Assembly: GCA_965650335.1 (NCBI GenBank)
Contig: CBFGOI010000006.1
Coordinates: 1-64,000, forward strand
From: Paradesertivirga sp965650335
Lineage (GTDB): Bacteria; Bacteroidota; Bacteroidia; Sphingobacteriales; Sphingobacteriaceae
Length of the DNA: 64,000 bases
Direction: 5' to 3'
Made by a program: the position numbers and the translations under genes. Positions 27,742-36,500 of this stretch are shown here, one piece after another. The notes below the pieces were generated by a model, which saw nothing but the letters and a program-made list of their open reading frames with translations, searched no databases and was not told the DNA's origin. How positions within the stretch are numbered: position 1 is the first letter of the stretch; every line of letters starts with the position of its first letter.

Positions 27742-28112
27742 TTTAAACTAAAGGGCCGCGTAATAGATTCATTAAAGCACCAGTGGATTGTGCCAGTGTT
27801 AGTATTTACAATACTGCGGACGCACGTTTAGTAGATGGAATGCTTAGTAATGAAAAAGGTGTTTTTAATTTTGATGGCCTGGCAGCAGGAGACTATTATT
27901 TAAAAGTTGATTTTATTGGATACAATGCGAGGACTATACACGGTATATCTATAGAAAACAATAAAACGATCGATTTAGACGATATCCGCTTAGGTCTTGC
28001 CACTAAATTATTAAATGAAGTAGTAGGAGAAAGAAGTTTCGATCGCACAAATTATTCTGCCCACTCAACAGTAATGTATAAAGTAGATAAAAGCAATATG
28101 CTTACGGCCGGA
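27742..28112 (+). pseudogene. Remnant of outer-membrane beta-barrel receptor (carboxypeptidase-regulatory N-terminus)
   Basis: The translation starts FKLKGRVIDSLK, shifts frame by one missing base at about 27776, then reads APVDCASVSIYNTADARLVD, FNFDGLAAGDYYLKVDFIGY and LLNEVVGERSFDR up to YKVDKSNMLTAG. This is the N-terminal carboxypeptidase-regulatory and plug-entry region of the outer-membrane beta-barrel family, in which VDKS..AGG is followed by the plug. Here the match stops right after AG and about 600 residues of barrel are missing. The first ATG-type start is lost, and a GTG at 27783 only opens the surviving fragment. Clearly non-functional as a transporter. Confidence 0.7.
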
Positions 28113-28171
28113 TTATACCCAGAACGAAGAACACAGTTCAGACTTGCCGATATAACTTACAACAATACCAA

Positions 28172-28421
28172 AAATTAAACTGGAAAGAGAAGGGGGTTAA
28201 ACTGAAGCAGGAAACAATATTTCCGCAGGAGGGAAAGTCTGTTTTTGCCATAGAATCAGCAGGTGCTGAGAGTACAATATTGAATATCCGTTATCGGGGC
28301 TGGGTTAAAACCGGAGCACCGGTAAAAGTAAACGGAAGGAAGATTCAAATAACGCAGTAATCCGGAAGCTATATTTCCCTGAATAGAAAATAGAAGAATG
28401 GAGATAACGTGGTGGTTAGTT
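28172..28421 (+). pseudogene. Remnant of GH127 beta-L-arabinofuranosidase C-terminus
   Basis: Reads KLNWKEKGVKLKQETIFPQE, ILNIRYRGWVKTGAPVKVNG, then a TAA stop at 28358, SGSYISLNRK, a TAG stop at 28391 (the usual Trp codon position) and KNGDNVV in the same frame. This order is the C-terminal beta-sandwich of GH127 (DUF1680) enzymes, where the pattern is LNWKEKG..L.Q.T.FP, IR.P.W, VNG, PGSY and R.WKNGD. The catalytic toroid is absent. Two in-frame stops and missing ends mark it as a dead fragment. It supports an earlier arabinose-related function of this neighbourhood. Confidence 0.75.
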
Positions 28422-28513
28422 CTTTTCAAATCTCAAAATTTCCCGGTTCAAAGCTATTCCGGCTGGAATGTATTTTAGGCAAATTTCGGCTAAATCAGCT
28501 TTGAAAAATCCGA

Positions 28514-28951
28514 CTATTTTAAAAGTCCTCTACCCTTCAAATCCAAAATAACGGGCTCAAGAATCATTAGAAAGCGCTCTAAGTGTTCAAAGTATTCTCG
28601 GTCAGGGGTACAAAGGCGACTAATGTAAAAATTAGTCGCTTTTTTTATGCGAAGTGCGATTTTGCCTGCGTGATAATGGATCAAGCAAGAAAGTTGTGGA
28701 GATCCGATCTGTTCATATTCAGAAATGGATTTCGAAACAACAACCGGTTTACTTTCATTGTGGATGTAAAAACTGGTGTAACTAAATTGGTTCGACATTA
28801 CTCCGGCGGGGAGTATTAACGGAAAATTGTCCGAATTTCGAAAGGGTTGCTCATAAAAGAACAATCCTTTCTCTTCGACTTTCAGTATGTTATCATAGCT
28901 AATTAGTGGCAAAAAATTAGATCTACAGAATAAAAGGAGGGGCAAAGGCAA
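28514..28951 (-). CDS. Unrecognised reading frame, doubtful gene
   Basis: A 145-codon frame from an ATG at 28951. The product is not recognised: no signal peptide, no membrane span and no known motif. A rho-independent terminator for the forward strand (28616-28646) lies inside it, and the surrounding DNA is gene debris, so it may be accidental. In its favour, it is the longest frame in the area and has ordinary composition (for example YISRLCTPDREYFEHLERFL). Keep only as a possibility. Confidence 0.2.
   Translation of the reverse strand: MPLPLLLFCRSNFLPLISYDNILKVEEKGLFFYEQPFRNSDNFPLILPAGVMSNQFSYTSFYIHNESKPVVVSKSISEYEQIGSPQLSCLIHYHAGKIALRIKKATNFYISRLCTPDREYFEHLERFLMILEPVILDLKGRGLLK
28616..28646 (+). 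terminator. Strong rho-independent terminator
   Basis: GCGACTAAT (28616-28624), loop GTAAAA, ATTAGTCGC (28631-28639), then seven T. A perfect 9-bp stem. It probably once ended the transcript of the decayed GH127 gene. Confidence 0.8.
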
Positions 28952-29055
28952 CTACCTCTTTGACTTTTCCGGAGCATGTAGTTAACTCGACTAAATTCTT
29001 CTGTCAGTCATGCTAAACCGATTTATTTACTATTTTTAGCAAACTGGAAGAAATT

Positions 29056-30024
29056 ATGCTAAAGAAAACGTCAGTCCTTATTTTACTAAGCCTTTTAATT
29101 AACCTTTCTTGTTCTGTCAGGTCACAACCTGGCACTAGAAAAATATCTAATCCCGTAATGCCCGGTTACTTTGCCGATCCTACCGTTGTAAAAGACAAAA
29201 AATCGTATTACATATATGCTACAATTGATCCATGGGGAGGCGAGGAGCTTGCGGTGTTTGAGACGAAGGATTTCGTGAGTTTTAAGCGCCACCATCTTAA
29301 CTGGCCAACTAAGTCTTTGTGTACTAGCCCTACCTCAAACAAGCATATGGTTTGGGCTCCATCCGTTGTTAGAGGCACAGACCATAAATTTTATATGTAT
29401 GTGTCTGTTGGCAGTGAAGTTTGGGCTGGAGTTAGTCCAGGTCCACTGGGTCCGTGGAAAAACTTGAAAGAAGACAATAGTCCGCTGATAAAATTTACAG
29501 ATTTTCCGCAGATGCACAACATAGATGCCGACTGCTTTATAGACGACGACGGGCAGGCCTATTTATATTGGGGTTCAGGATGGAATTGGGTAAATGGTCA
29601 CTGTATGGCTGTTAAGCTGAAAAAAGACATGAAAACCTTTGAAGGCGAACCTCTCGAAGTTACCACTCCGCATTATTTTGAAGCTCCCCACATGATCAAG
29701 AGAAACGGCAGATATTATTTAATGTTTTCGGAAGGTAAAGCAATTGACCCGACCTATCAGATTGGCTATGCCACTTCTAATAGTCCGCTTGGGCCGTTTG
29801 TTGAGCCTGAAGAACGTGTTATTTTAAATACTGCAAGCGATAGTACAGTTATAGGGCCCGGGCATCATACAGTATTTAGAGTAAAGAACCAGGATTATAT
29901 CCTATACCATCGGATTTTCCCGCAGAAGAAGGATTTTGTGTTGCGTCAGCTTTGTTTGGACAGCCTCAATTTTAATCAGGCAGGAAATATCAAAAAGGTG
30001 AGTACAAAAGGAGTTAAATTATAG
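29056..30024 (+). CDS. GH43 family glycosidase
   Basis: A 322-residue five-bladed propeller enzyme, the catalytic domain alone. Signal peptide or lipobox at LLINLSCS (Cys19), so it may be lipid-anchored. The three GH43 acids are visible: base Asp in GYFADPTVV (about 41), modulator Asp in HNIDADCFIDDDG (about 157) and acid Glu in HYFEAPHMIKRNGRYY (about 209). Typical substrates are alpha-L-arabinofuranosides, beta-xylosides or beta-galactans; subfamily is not assignable here. It follows the debris and precedes a beta-helix gene by 90 bases, so the two may be co-transcribed. Confidence 0.88.
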   Translation: MLKKTSVLILLSLLINLSCSVRSQPGTRKISNPVMPGYFADPTVVKDKKSYYIYATIDPWGGEELAVFETKDFVSFKRHHLNWPTKSLCTSPTSNKHMVWAPSVVRGTDHKFYMYVSVGSEVWAGVSPGPLGPWKNLKEDNSPLIKFTDFPQMHNIDADCFIDDDGQAYLYWGSGWNWVNGHCMAVKLKKDMKTFEGEPLEVTTPHYFEAPHMIKRNGRYYLMFSEGKAIDPTYQIGYATSNSPLGPFVEPEERVILNTASDSTVIGPGHHTVFRVKNQDYILYHRIFPQKKDFVLRQLCLDSLNFNQAGNIKKVSTKGVKL

Positions 30025-30114
30025 TATAGCCTGGAAAAGTCTTTATCTTCAAATTGAGCATTGAAAAAAAAGATACCCGAAATCGAATTTGAAATAAAAA
30101 AACACACCTAATTT

Positions 30115-31524
30115 ATGAATAAGTTGTTCTTTTTTGTTACTGTATTAATCTGCTACACATCTGTTCAAGTGACTTTCGCCCAAGACAGCCTTGTCACCTA
30201 TGACGTCCCCAAAGCCATTTTTTATTCCATGCACAATGACGATTTTACTGTGCAGGTGCGAAAGCCGGGTGGACAATGGAAAGACCTTTATGAGTACAGG
30301 GTACAGGTGGACATGGACAAGGTACAAGATGCTTCCATGGTTTATTTTGACTTTTCGGGAATAGTAGAAGTAAAAATACGCAAGAACAACGGAAACGTTG
30401 GAACTGTAGATGTTAGGCCATCCTCGTATAAGATTGCTTCGAAAGTGAACGGAAACACTATCGAGTTTACCCTTGATAGGCCCAGAAATATTTCGGTGGA
30501 GGTGAACGGTGACAAGCTACACAATCTTCACCTGTTTGCTCATTCTATTGAAAGAAGTCGACCGAACCCTAATGATCCCAATGTCGTCTATTTTGGGCCT
30601 GGTGTACACGAAGCTCCTGACAAACCAGGGGATGTCTACCGCATCAAAAGCGGACAAACCGTGTACATTCATGGTGGTGCAGTAATCAAAGGAAAACTGC
30701 TTTGCGACAATGTTAAAGATGTACGCATTATTGGAAGAGGGGTCATTTTGGAGCCTGAGCGAGGGGTAGAGATCCGGTTTTCCGAGAATGTAGAAATTGA
30801 CGGAATCCATGTCGTCAACCCTCGACATTATACTATTTTCGGCGGACAATCTAAGGGGTTGAAAATCAAAAATCTGACCTCCTTTAGTTGCAGAGGCTGG
30901 AGTGATGGGATTGACCTGATGAGCTGCTCGGATGTGGAGATCGACGGTGTTTTCATGCGCAATTCAGATGATTGCATCGCTATTTATGCACATCGATGGG
31001 ATTTCTACGGTAATGCAAAAAACTTTAAGATCACGAATTCCACCCTATGGGCAGATATTGCCCATCCGACAAACATAGGAGCTCATGGTAATACGACCCA
31101 TGAGGGGGATACGATTGAAAACATCACCTTCTCAAACATCGACATCCTCGAGCATGATGAAGATGATCCCTGCTGCCTGGGCACTATGGCGATAATAGCG
31201 GCTGATAACAATCTAGTGCGAAATGTGACTTATGAAAATATTCGAATAGAGGATATCCAGGAGGGTCGTTTAGTTGATTTACGTGTGGTGAATGACCCGA
31301 AATACAATACACAATCAGGAAGATCGATAGAGAACATTTACTTCAAGAATATTACTTTCAATGGAACCAGTTTACGCCCTTCTCAAATCAGAGGACACAA
31401 TGAAAGCCGGAATGTAAATAATGTAACTTTCGAAAATGTGAAGGTTAATGGTAAAAAGATCAGGTCTGCCACTGACGGTGACATTCTTATTGGAGAGTAT
31501 GTAGAAAATGTTAAATTTAAATAA
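30115..31524 (+). CDS. GH28/GH49-like beta-helix glycoside hydrolase
   Basis: A 469-residue secreted protein (signal ends VQVTFAQ, residue 23). Residues about 25-165 form a beta-sandwich (YDVPKAIFYSMHNDDFTVQV), resembling the N-terminal domain of GH49 dextranase-type enzymes. The beta-helix follows with HGGAVIKGKLLCDNVKDVRI, RGWSDGIDLMSCSDVEIDG and FMRNSDDCIAIYAHRWDFYG; the Asp-Asp of NSDDCIAIY is the expected clan GH-N catalytic pair, helped by the Asp in WSDGID. IGAHGNTTHEG provides the following loop. Whether it acts on galacturonan or a glucan is undecided. It was probably transcribed with the preceding GH43. Confidence 0.75.
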   Translation: MNKLFFFVTVLICYTSVQVTFAQDSLVTYDVPKAIFYSMHNDDFTVQVRKPGGQWKDLYEYRVQVDMDKVQDASMVYFDFSGIVEVKIRKNNGNVGTVDVRPSSYKIASKVNGNTIEFTLDRPRNISVEVNGDKLHNLHLFAHSIERSRPNPNDPNVVYFGPGVHEAPDKPGDVYRIKSGQTVYIHGGAVIKGKLLCDNVKDVRIIGRGVILEPERGVEIRFSENVEIDGIHVVNPRHYTIFGGQSKGLKIKNLTSFSCRGWSDGIDLMSCSDVEIDGVFMRNSDDCIAIYAHRWDFYGNAKNFKITNSTLWADIAHPTNIGAHGNTTHEGDTIENITFSNIDILEHDEDDPCCLGTMAIIAADNNLVRNVTYENIRIEDIQEGRLVDLRVVNDPKYNTQSGRSIENIYFKNITFNGTSLRPSQIRGHNESRNVNNVTFENVKVNGKKIRSATDGDILIGEYVENVKFK

Positions 31525-31843
31525 CGTATACCTGAAGGTTTTTGTCTGTATGCAATCCGATGATCTGGCGAATTAATCACCTCCATGTCTTTTGGCCTGA
31601 GCTTGTCAACTTCATTTGGCTCATTAGAATGTAACGAGCTTTTTCAATAGCTTGCATTTGCTAGCCATGTCAGCAAGTCTAATTCTATCCGAGATTAAGC
31701 TTTCTGGTTCTGATTTCTTTTTGCTAAGAGGTTAGCTGTCTGTGGAATTCATTTCATTGGGCTTCGGGCTTCGCGACCAGCGTTAACAGCTACGCCGAAG
31801 AGGCTACAGTAAACAGCTAACCTATGGGGGATTTTAACATTAT
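31525..31843. other. Convergent gap with an 11-bp inverted repeat
   Basis: 319 bases between the GH28/49-like gene and the reverse FAD oxidase. AGGTTAGCTGT (31729-31739) and ACAGCTAACCT (31813-31823) are exact reverse complements, enclosing 73 bases richer in G+C than their surroundings (GGGCTTCGGGCTTCGCG, CGCCGAAGAGGC). No gene and no T-run terminator seen. Confidence 0.45.
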
Positions 31844-33229
31844 TTATGTCCTTACAGTAGGTTTAATGTTTTGATTTACCCTGAATAGATTACTCGGGTC
31901 ATATTTATTCTTTATCGTTACCAACCGTTCATAATTATCACCATATGTTGACTTCACACGGTCTTCTCCTTCCTCCATCATAAAATTTACGTATGCGCCA
32001 CCTGCTGAATACGGATGCAGCGCTTCCCAGTATTGTTTAGTCCACGCAGTGATTTTTTCTTTATTTGCAGGATCAGGGTCAATTCCTACTATTACCATCG
32101 CCCAGATGGCATCGAGGTAACTCCATGCTGTATCCTTTTTATCAACACGAGCAGCAGCGCCATTTATAGGGTACAAGTGCATGGTGGTAAGCGGTGTAGG
32201 CATAGTTTTACTGAATGAGATATGCTTTTCAATAGCTTCATCGCTCAGTTCATTCACAAAATCTGCACGCCAGTACCATTGCAACCCGGCAGGCAACAAA
32301 TCATCAAACAGTGTTTGTAAAACGGGTTGGGGCAATAGACCGGCAAAATCAAGGGCAGGTATCTTGAAGGCTCGAATGGGTTTAAATACTTCATCTGCGT
32401 TTTCTAACGGTCCTGTGTACGCCCACACAATGCCGCACATTTTCTTTAGATGAAGATGCTCGGGGAAAGGAGGTCCGGGCGGAACAGTGAGAAAAGCGAA
32501 AAATCCATTCAGGTCATCAGGGGCATCGTTTATCAGTTTGCGGTACCATTTCATCACGTCTGCAGCCTCATTCAACTCCCATAACATCGGACCACCATAT
32601 ATCATATCTATCGGGTGCAGCTTGAATGTAAAGGCAGTAACTACTCCGAAGTTTCCGCCACCTCCTCTCACTGCCCAATACAAATCCTGATTTTGATTTT
32701 CATTTGCTATTATGAAACTTCCATCAGCCAGTACCATATCCACAGATAGCAGGTTATCAATGCTCAGTCCACATTTGCGGGTAAGATAGCCAAGCCCACC
32801 GCCGGTTGTCAATCCTCCCACACCCGTAGTGGAAATAATTCCGCTTGGAGTAGCCATCTTAAACACATGGGTTGCATGGTCAATATCACCCCATAAACAT
32901 CCTCCGCCTGCCACTACTGTTTTTGCCAGCGGGTCAACACGGGTGTATTTGATACGCGAAAGGTCAATCACTAATCCATCATCACAAATTCCTAGTCCGC
33001 CTGCATTGTGTCCTCCGCTGCGTATGGAAAGAAGAATATTATTATCCCTGGCGAAATTAACTGATTGTATCACATCCGCCACATCCGCACAACGCACAAT
33101 CATGCGTGGGCGTTTGTTAATCATGGCATTATATACTTTGCGGGCATCGTCATAACCTTCGTCTTGCGGTTGTATTAAGTCGCCTCTTAATGTTGCCCTG
33201 AATTCCTGAATCGAAGTTTCGTTAAGCAT
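31844..33229 (-). CDS. FAD-linked oxidase of the berberine-bridge type
   Basis: A 461-residue oxidoreductase with an N-terminal FAD-binding (PCMH-type) domain and a C-terminal berberine-bridge motif (NLFRVNQNI). No signal peptide, so cytoplasmic. ILLSIRSGGHNAGGLG carries the His (about 74) that covalently holds FAD in this family. The second flavin-linking Cys of bicovalent members is not evident where GVGGLTTGGGLGYLTRKCG lies, so a single covalent link is likely. Family members oxidise sugars, alcohols or secondary metabolites. It has no obvious link to its glycan-degrading neighbours, although some relatives are carbohydrate oxidases. It has its own 305-base upstream region. Confidence 0.88.
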   Translation of the reverse strand: MLNETSIQEFRATLRGDLIQPQDEGYDDARKVYNAMINKRPRMIVRCADVADVIQSVNFARDNNILLSIRSGGHNAGGLGICDDGLVIDLSRIKYTRVDPLAKTVVAGGGCLWGDIDHATHVFKMATPSGIISTTGVGGLTTGGGLGYLTRKCGLSIDNLLSVDMVLADGSFIIANENQNQDLYWAVRGGGGNFGVVTAFTFKLHPIDMIYGGPMLWELNEAADVMKWYRKLINDAPDDLNGFFAFLTVPPGPPFPEHLHLKKMCGIVWAYTGPLENADEVFKPIRAFKIPALDFAGLLPQPVLQTLFDDLLPAGLQWYWRADFVNELSDEAIEKHISFSKTMPTPLTTMHLYPINGAAARVDKKDTAWSYLDAIWAMVIVGIDPDPANKEKITAWTKQYWEALHPYSAGGAYVNFMMEEGEDRVKSTYGDNYERLVTIKNKYDPSNLFRVNQNIKPTVRT

Positions 33230-33534
33230 GATAGATTGTTTGATTTATAATCATAGGTTGATTCTTTAAATGATGATTGAAAAATTATTTCCGTCATCAA
33301 TTCATTAAAATAATTACAAATTAAAATAATGGATGTTGAAATTATTTTTGTTGAATTATCAAAATGTGAACTGGCATGAGAAAAACTGGTAAAATAATTC
33401 TTATTGAAGCAATGAATTTATTTTATCGAAGCGAATTAGAAAAGAAACTTTTTATTCTTTGCTAAAGATGATGAAGTCTTTTCAGATTCGTTCTTACTTA
33501 GTGCTGGTATGCTGCTAATTGGCTGCCGAGGCCC
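33230..33534. other. Upstream region of the FAD oxidase
   Basis: 305 A+T-rich bases between the two reverse genes. It should contain the FAD oxidase promoter. No gene, hairpin or recognisable consensus stood out. Confidence 0.4.
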
Positions 33535-36500
33535 TTATTTCGCCAGGCTGGTCTTTTTTAGAACGTTAACAAGTTCTTCCATATTTATAGGTTTGGATAT
33601 GTAATCGTTCATTCCTGCCGATATGCATTCTTCCCTGTCTTCCGCCATGGCATTCGCGGTCATAGCTATAATTACAGGTTGCCGGTCAAAGTTACTCCTG
33701 ATTCTTCTTGTTGCACTAATCCCATCTAGAACGGGCATTTGGACATCCATCAGAACTACCTCATAGGCTTCCTTCTCTAGCATTTCCAAAACTTCCTCTC
33801 CATTATTGGCCAAATCAGGCTTGTAACCTAGCTTATTCAATACTTTGATAATTAATTTTTGGTTAATAAGATTGTCTTCAGCTATCAGAATGTTTAGTGG
33901 ATATTTAACGGCAAACTCCTCAGACAATAAACTCGCTTGTTTGTCTTCATGTATGGGCTCTGGCTGGCTAATTTGTTTTAACTCCAATTGTATCACCTTT
34001 AATAATTGCTGCTGTTTTACCGGCTTTGTAAGAACTGCGGCAAACAGGGCTCCGGATTTTTTTGGACTCTCATCTCCGATAGAGCTCAGCAAAATTATTT
34101 TCTGCATTGGATCTGCTTCTTTTATCTTTTTGGAAAGCTGTATACCATCCAATTCCGGCATCTTCATATCTGTAATTACCAGGTCAAAGTTTTTTTCCGT
34201 GTTTAAAATTTCTAATGCTCTTTCACCCGATGATGCGGTAACTGTACTAATCTTCCATCGTTCCAGCTGGATTCTTAAAATTTGCAGGTTTGTTTCATTG
34301 TCGTCTACAATTAAAACCTTTTTTCCTTCTCCCGAAAATTCAAGATTTACATGGTGCCGGATCGACTGCTCGCCGGTTTTACAGTGAATGTTAAAACTGA
34401 AGGTACTTCCTCGTCCTTCTTCGCTTTTAACCTTAATTTCGCCACCCATTAACTTAATTAATCGTTCGCAGATGACAAGGCCTAAGCCTGTCCCTCCATA
34501 TTGCCGGGTCGTCGAGGAGTCTACCTGGGAAAAAGCTTTAAAAAGACGATCGAGCTTATCTTGCGGAATTCCTATTCCTGTATCTTTTATTTCAAAGCCA
34601 ATTTCCAGATCATCCTGGTTCCGATTAATGAGGTTGACTCCAAGAAATACTTCCCCTTTTTTGGTGAACTTGATAGCATTTCCAATTAAATTTATCAGCA
34701 CCTGTCTCAAACGCAAGCTATCTGCAAAAAGGGACGGTGAAACTTGATAATCAATTTGATAAACCAGATCAATGCCAATTTGAGCAGCTTTGCTCGCAAA
34801 TAAATCCATCACCTCTTCAATACATTTACGCAGGTCGAAGTGATGCGGGTCTAAGTCCATATTTCCTGATTCAATTTTCGAGAAATCAAGGATATCGTTA
34901 ATCACACTTAATAAAGCCTCGCCGCTGTTGCGGATAGTTTCAGCGTAATCTCTTTGCTCATCATCTAGTTGGGTGGCGCATAATAGGGAAGACATGCCTA
35001 ACACTCCGTTCATGGGGGTGCGTATTTCGTGGCTCATGGTGGCTAGAAAAGCGCTTTTAGCCTGATTCGCTTTCACCGCTTCCTCCCGTGCCTGCTGTTC
35101 CAGATCTGATTTCAGCTTTAATTCCTCTGCCTGTACTTGTAGCTCCTCATTTAGCTGCTGAAGATGCTCCGATTGGCTCACCACTTGTTCTGTACGTTCG
35201 GTTACCACTTTTTCGAGCTCTTCTTTTTGAGCTGTGATTTGGCTGGTTCGGTATTTGAAAAACAAATAGATGCCACTTACAATAGCTAAGAAACTCAATA
35301 ACCTAAACCACCAGGTTAACCAGAAGGGGGGAGTGATAATTATTTTTATAGAATTTCCAGCCATATTCCATACACCATCATTATTAGATGCTCTTACTCT
35401 AAAAATATATTCTCCGGGATCTAAATTGGTATAGGTGGCTCTACGGTTTTTACTGGCTTTGTTCCAGTTTTTCTCAAACCCTTCAAGAATATAGGCATAC
35501 TGGTTCTTTTGCTGCGATATGAAATTTAGCGCTGAAAATTCCAGAGTAAATACCGATTGATGATGGTTTAACGTAATTTCCTTCGTTAAGCTGATATCGG
35601 TTTTTAGTGGAGATTGAGGATCTGAGGAATTAACCGACGAATTAAAAATTTGAAAATCGGTAAATACTACCGGAGGAGGATTCTTATTTTTTGTGATTTT
35701 CTCCGGATTAAAAATGGTAAATCCATTAATTCCTCCAAAAACAAGATCGCCGTTTTTTAGCTTTAAATGTGCATTCATTTTGAATTCATTGTCCTGAATT
35801 CCATCGCTTATATCATATGTTTTTATTGCCTTGGTTTCAGGGTTGTAACTGCAAATTCCATTATTGGTACTTAGCCATAAGTTTCCTTTTTTGTCTTCAT
35901 AAATTCCATAAATAATATCACTGGGTAAACCGTCTTTGACATAGATATTAGTAAACTTCTGGCTTTTTTTATCGAATGAGCTAAGTCCATCACTTGTGCC
36001 TATCCATATTCTGCCTCTACGATCTTCAGTTACCGTATAAAGCTTATCATTACAAATAGACCGTGGGTCTTTTTCATTATGTGTAAACTTTATCCTTTTA
36101 TTACTTTTTCTATCCAGTATTTGTAGCCCGCCCCAGGAAGCTAAATACAGATTCCCATCGCGGGCATCCAGCATATCTATAATATACATATCTCTTCCAT
36201 ACTCTCCCGCAGGGTAATTAATCAGCCGGTTTGCTTTCTGATCAAAAAGCATCAGGCCACCAAGTGTTTCTATCCAGATATTTCCCAGCTTATCTTCAAA
36301 AAGATACATTACGTTGGGGTCTATTAAATCCTTACCGGGGCCATTTTTGTCGGTTTTCCTGTAATGAGTAAATTTATTAGTAACAGGATTGTAATGATCG
36401 AACCCTCCATCCCAATACCCAAGCCACATCGCCCCCTTCTTATCTATTAAAATTGAGGTAATTACATTGGTACTTATAGTGTTAGCAATAGCAGGTGAGG

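Larger units (their letters stand above)
27665..29055. other. Gene-debris region
   Basis: 1.39 kb between the GH28-like and GH43 genes with no intact recognisable gene. It holds a frameshifted outer-membrane receptor N-terminus, a GH127 C-terminal fragment with in-frame stops, and a strong terminator at 28616-28646. The mixture of unrelated fragments joined without spacers suggests deletion between former genes. Confidence 0.7.

Noticed and set aside
28733..28755. LacI-like site around AACAACCGGTTTAC
   Set aside because: Symmetry is limited to the central eight bases and it lies in gene debris.
28583..28819. 78-codon forward frame in the debris region
   Set aside because: It runs over the terminator hairpin and matches nothing recognisable.
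31729..31823. Integron attC site
   Set aside because: The arms are oriented GTTAGC...GCTAAC, the reverse of the RYYYAAC...GTTRRRY arrangement, and no integrase is present.
34006..34747. Forward frames opposite the hybrid kinase receivers
   Set aside because: Antisense to highly conserved kinase domains; no independent protein features.
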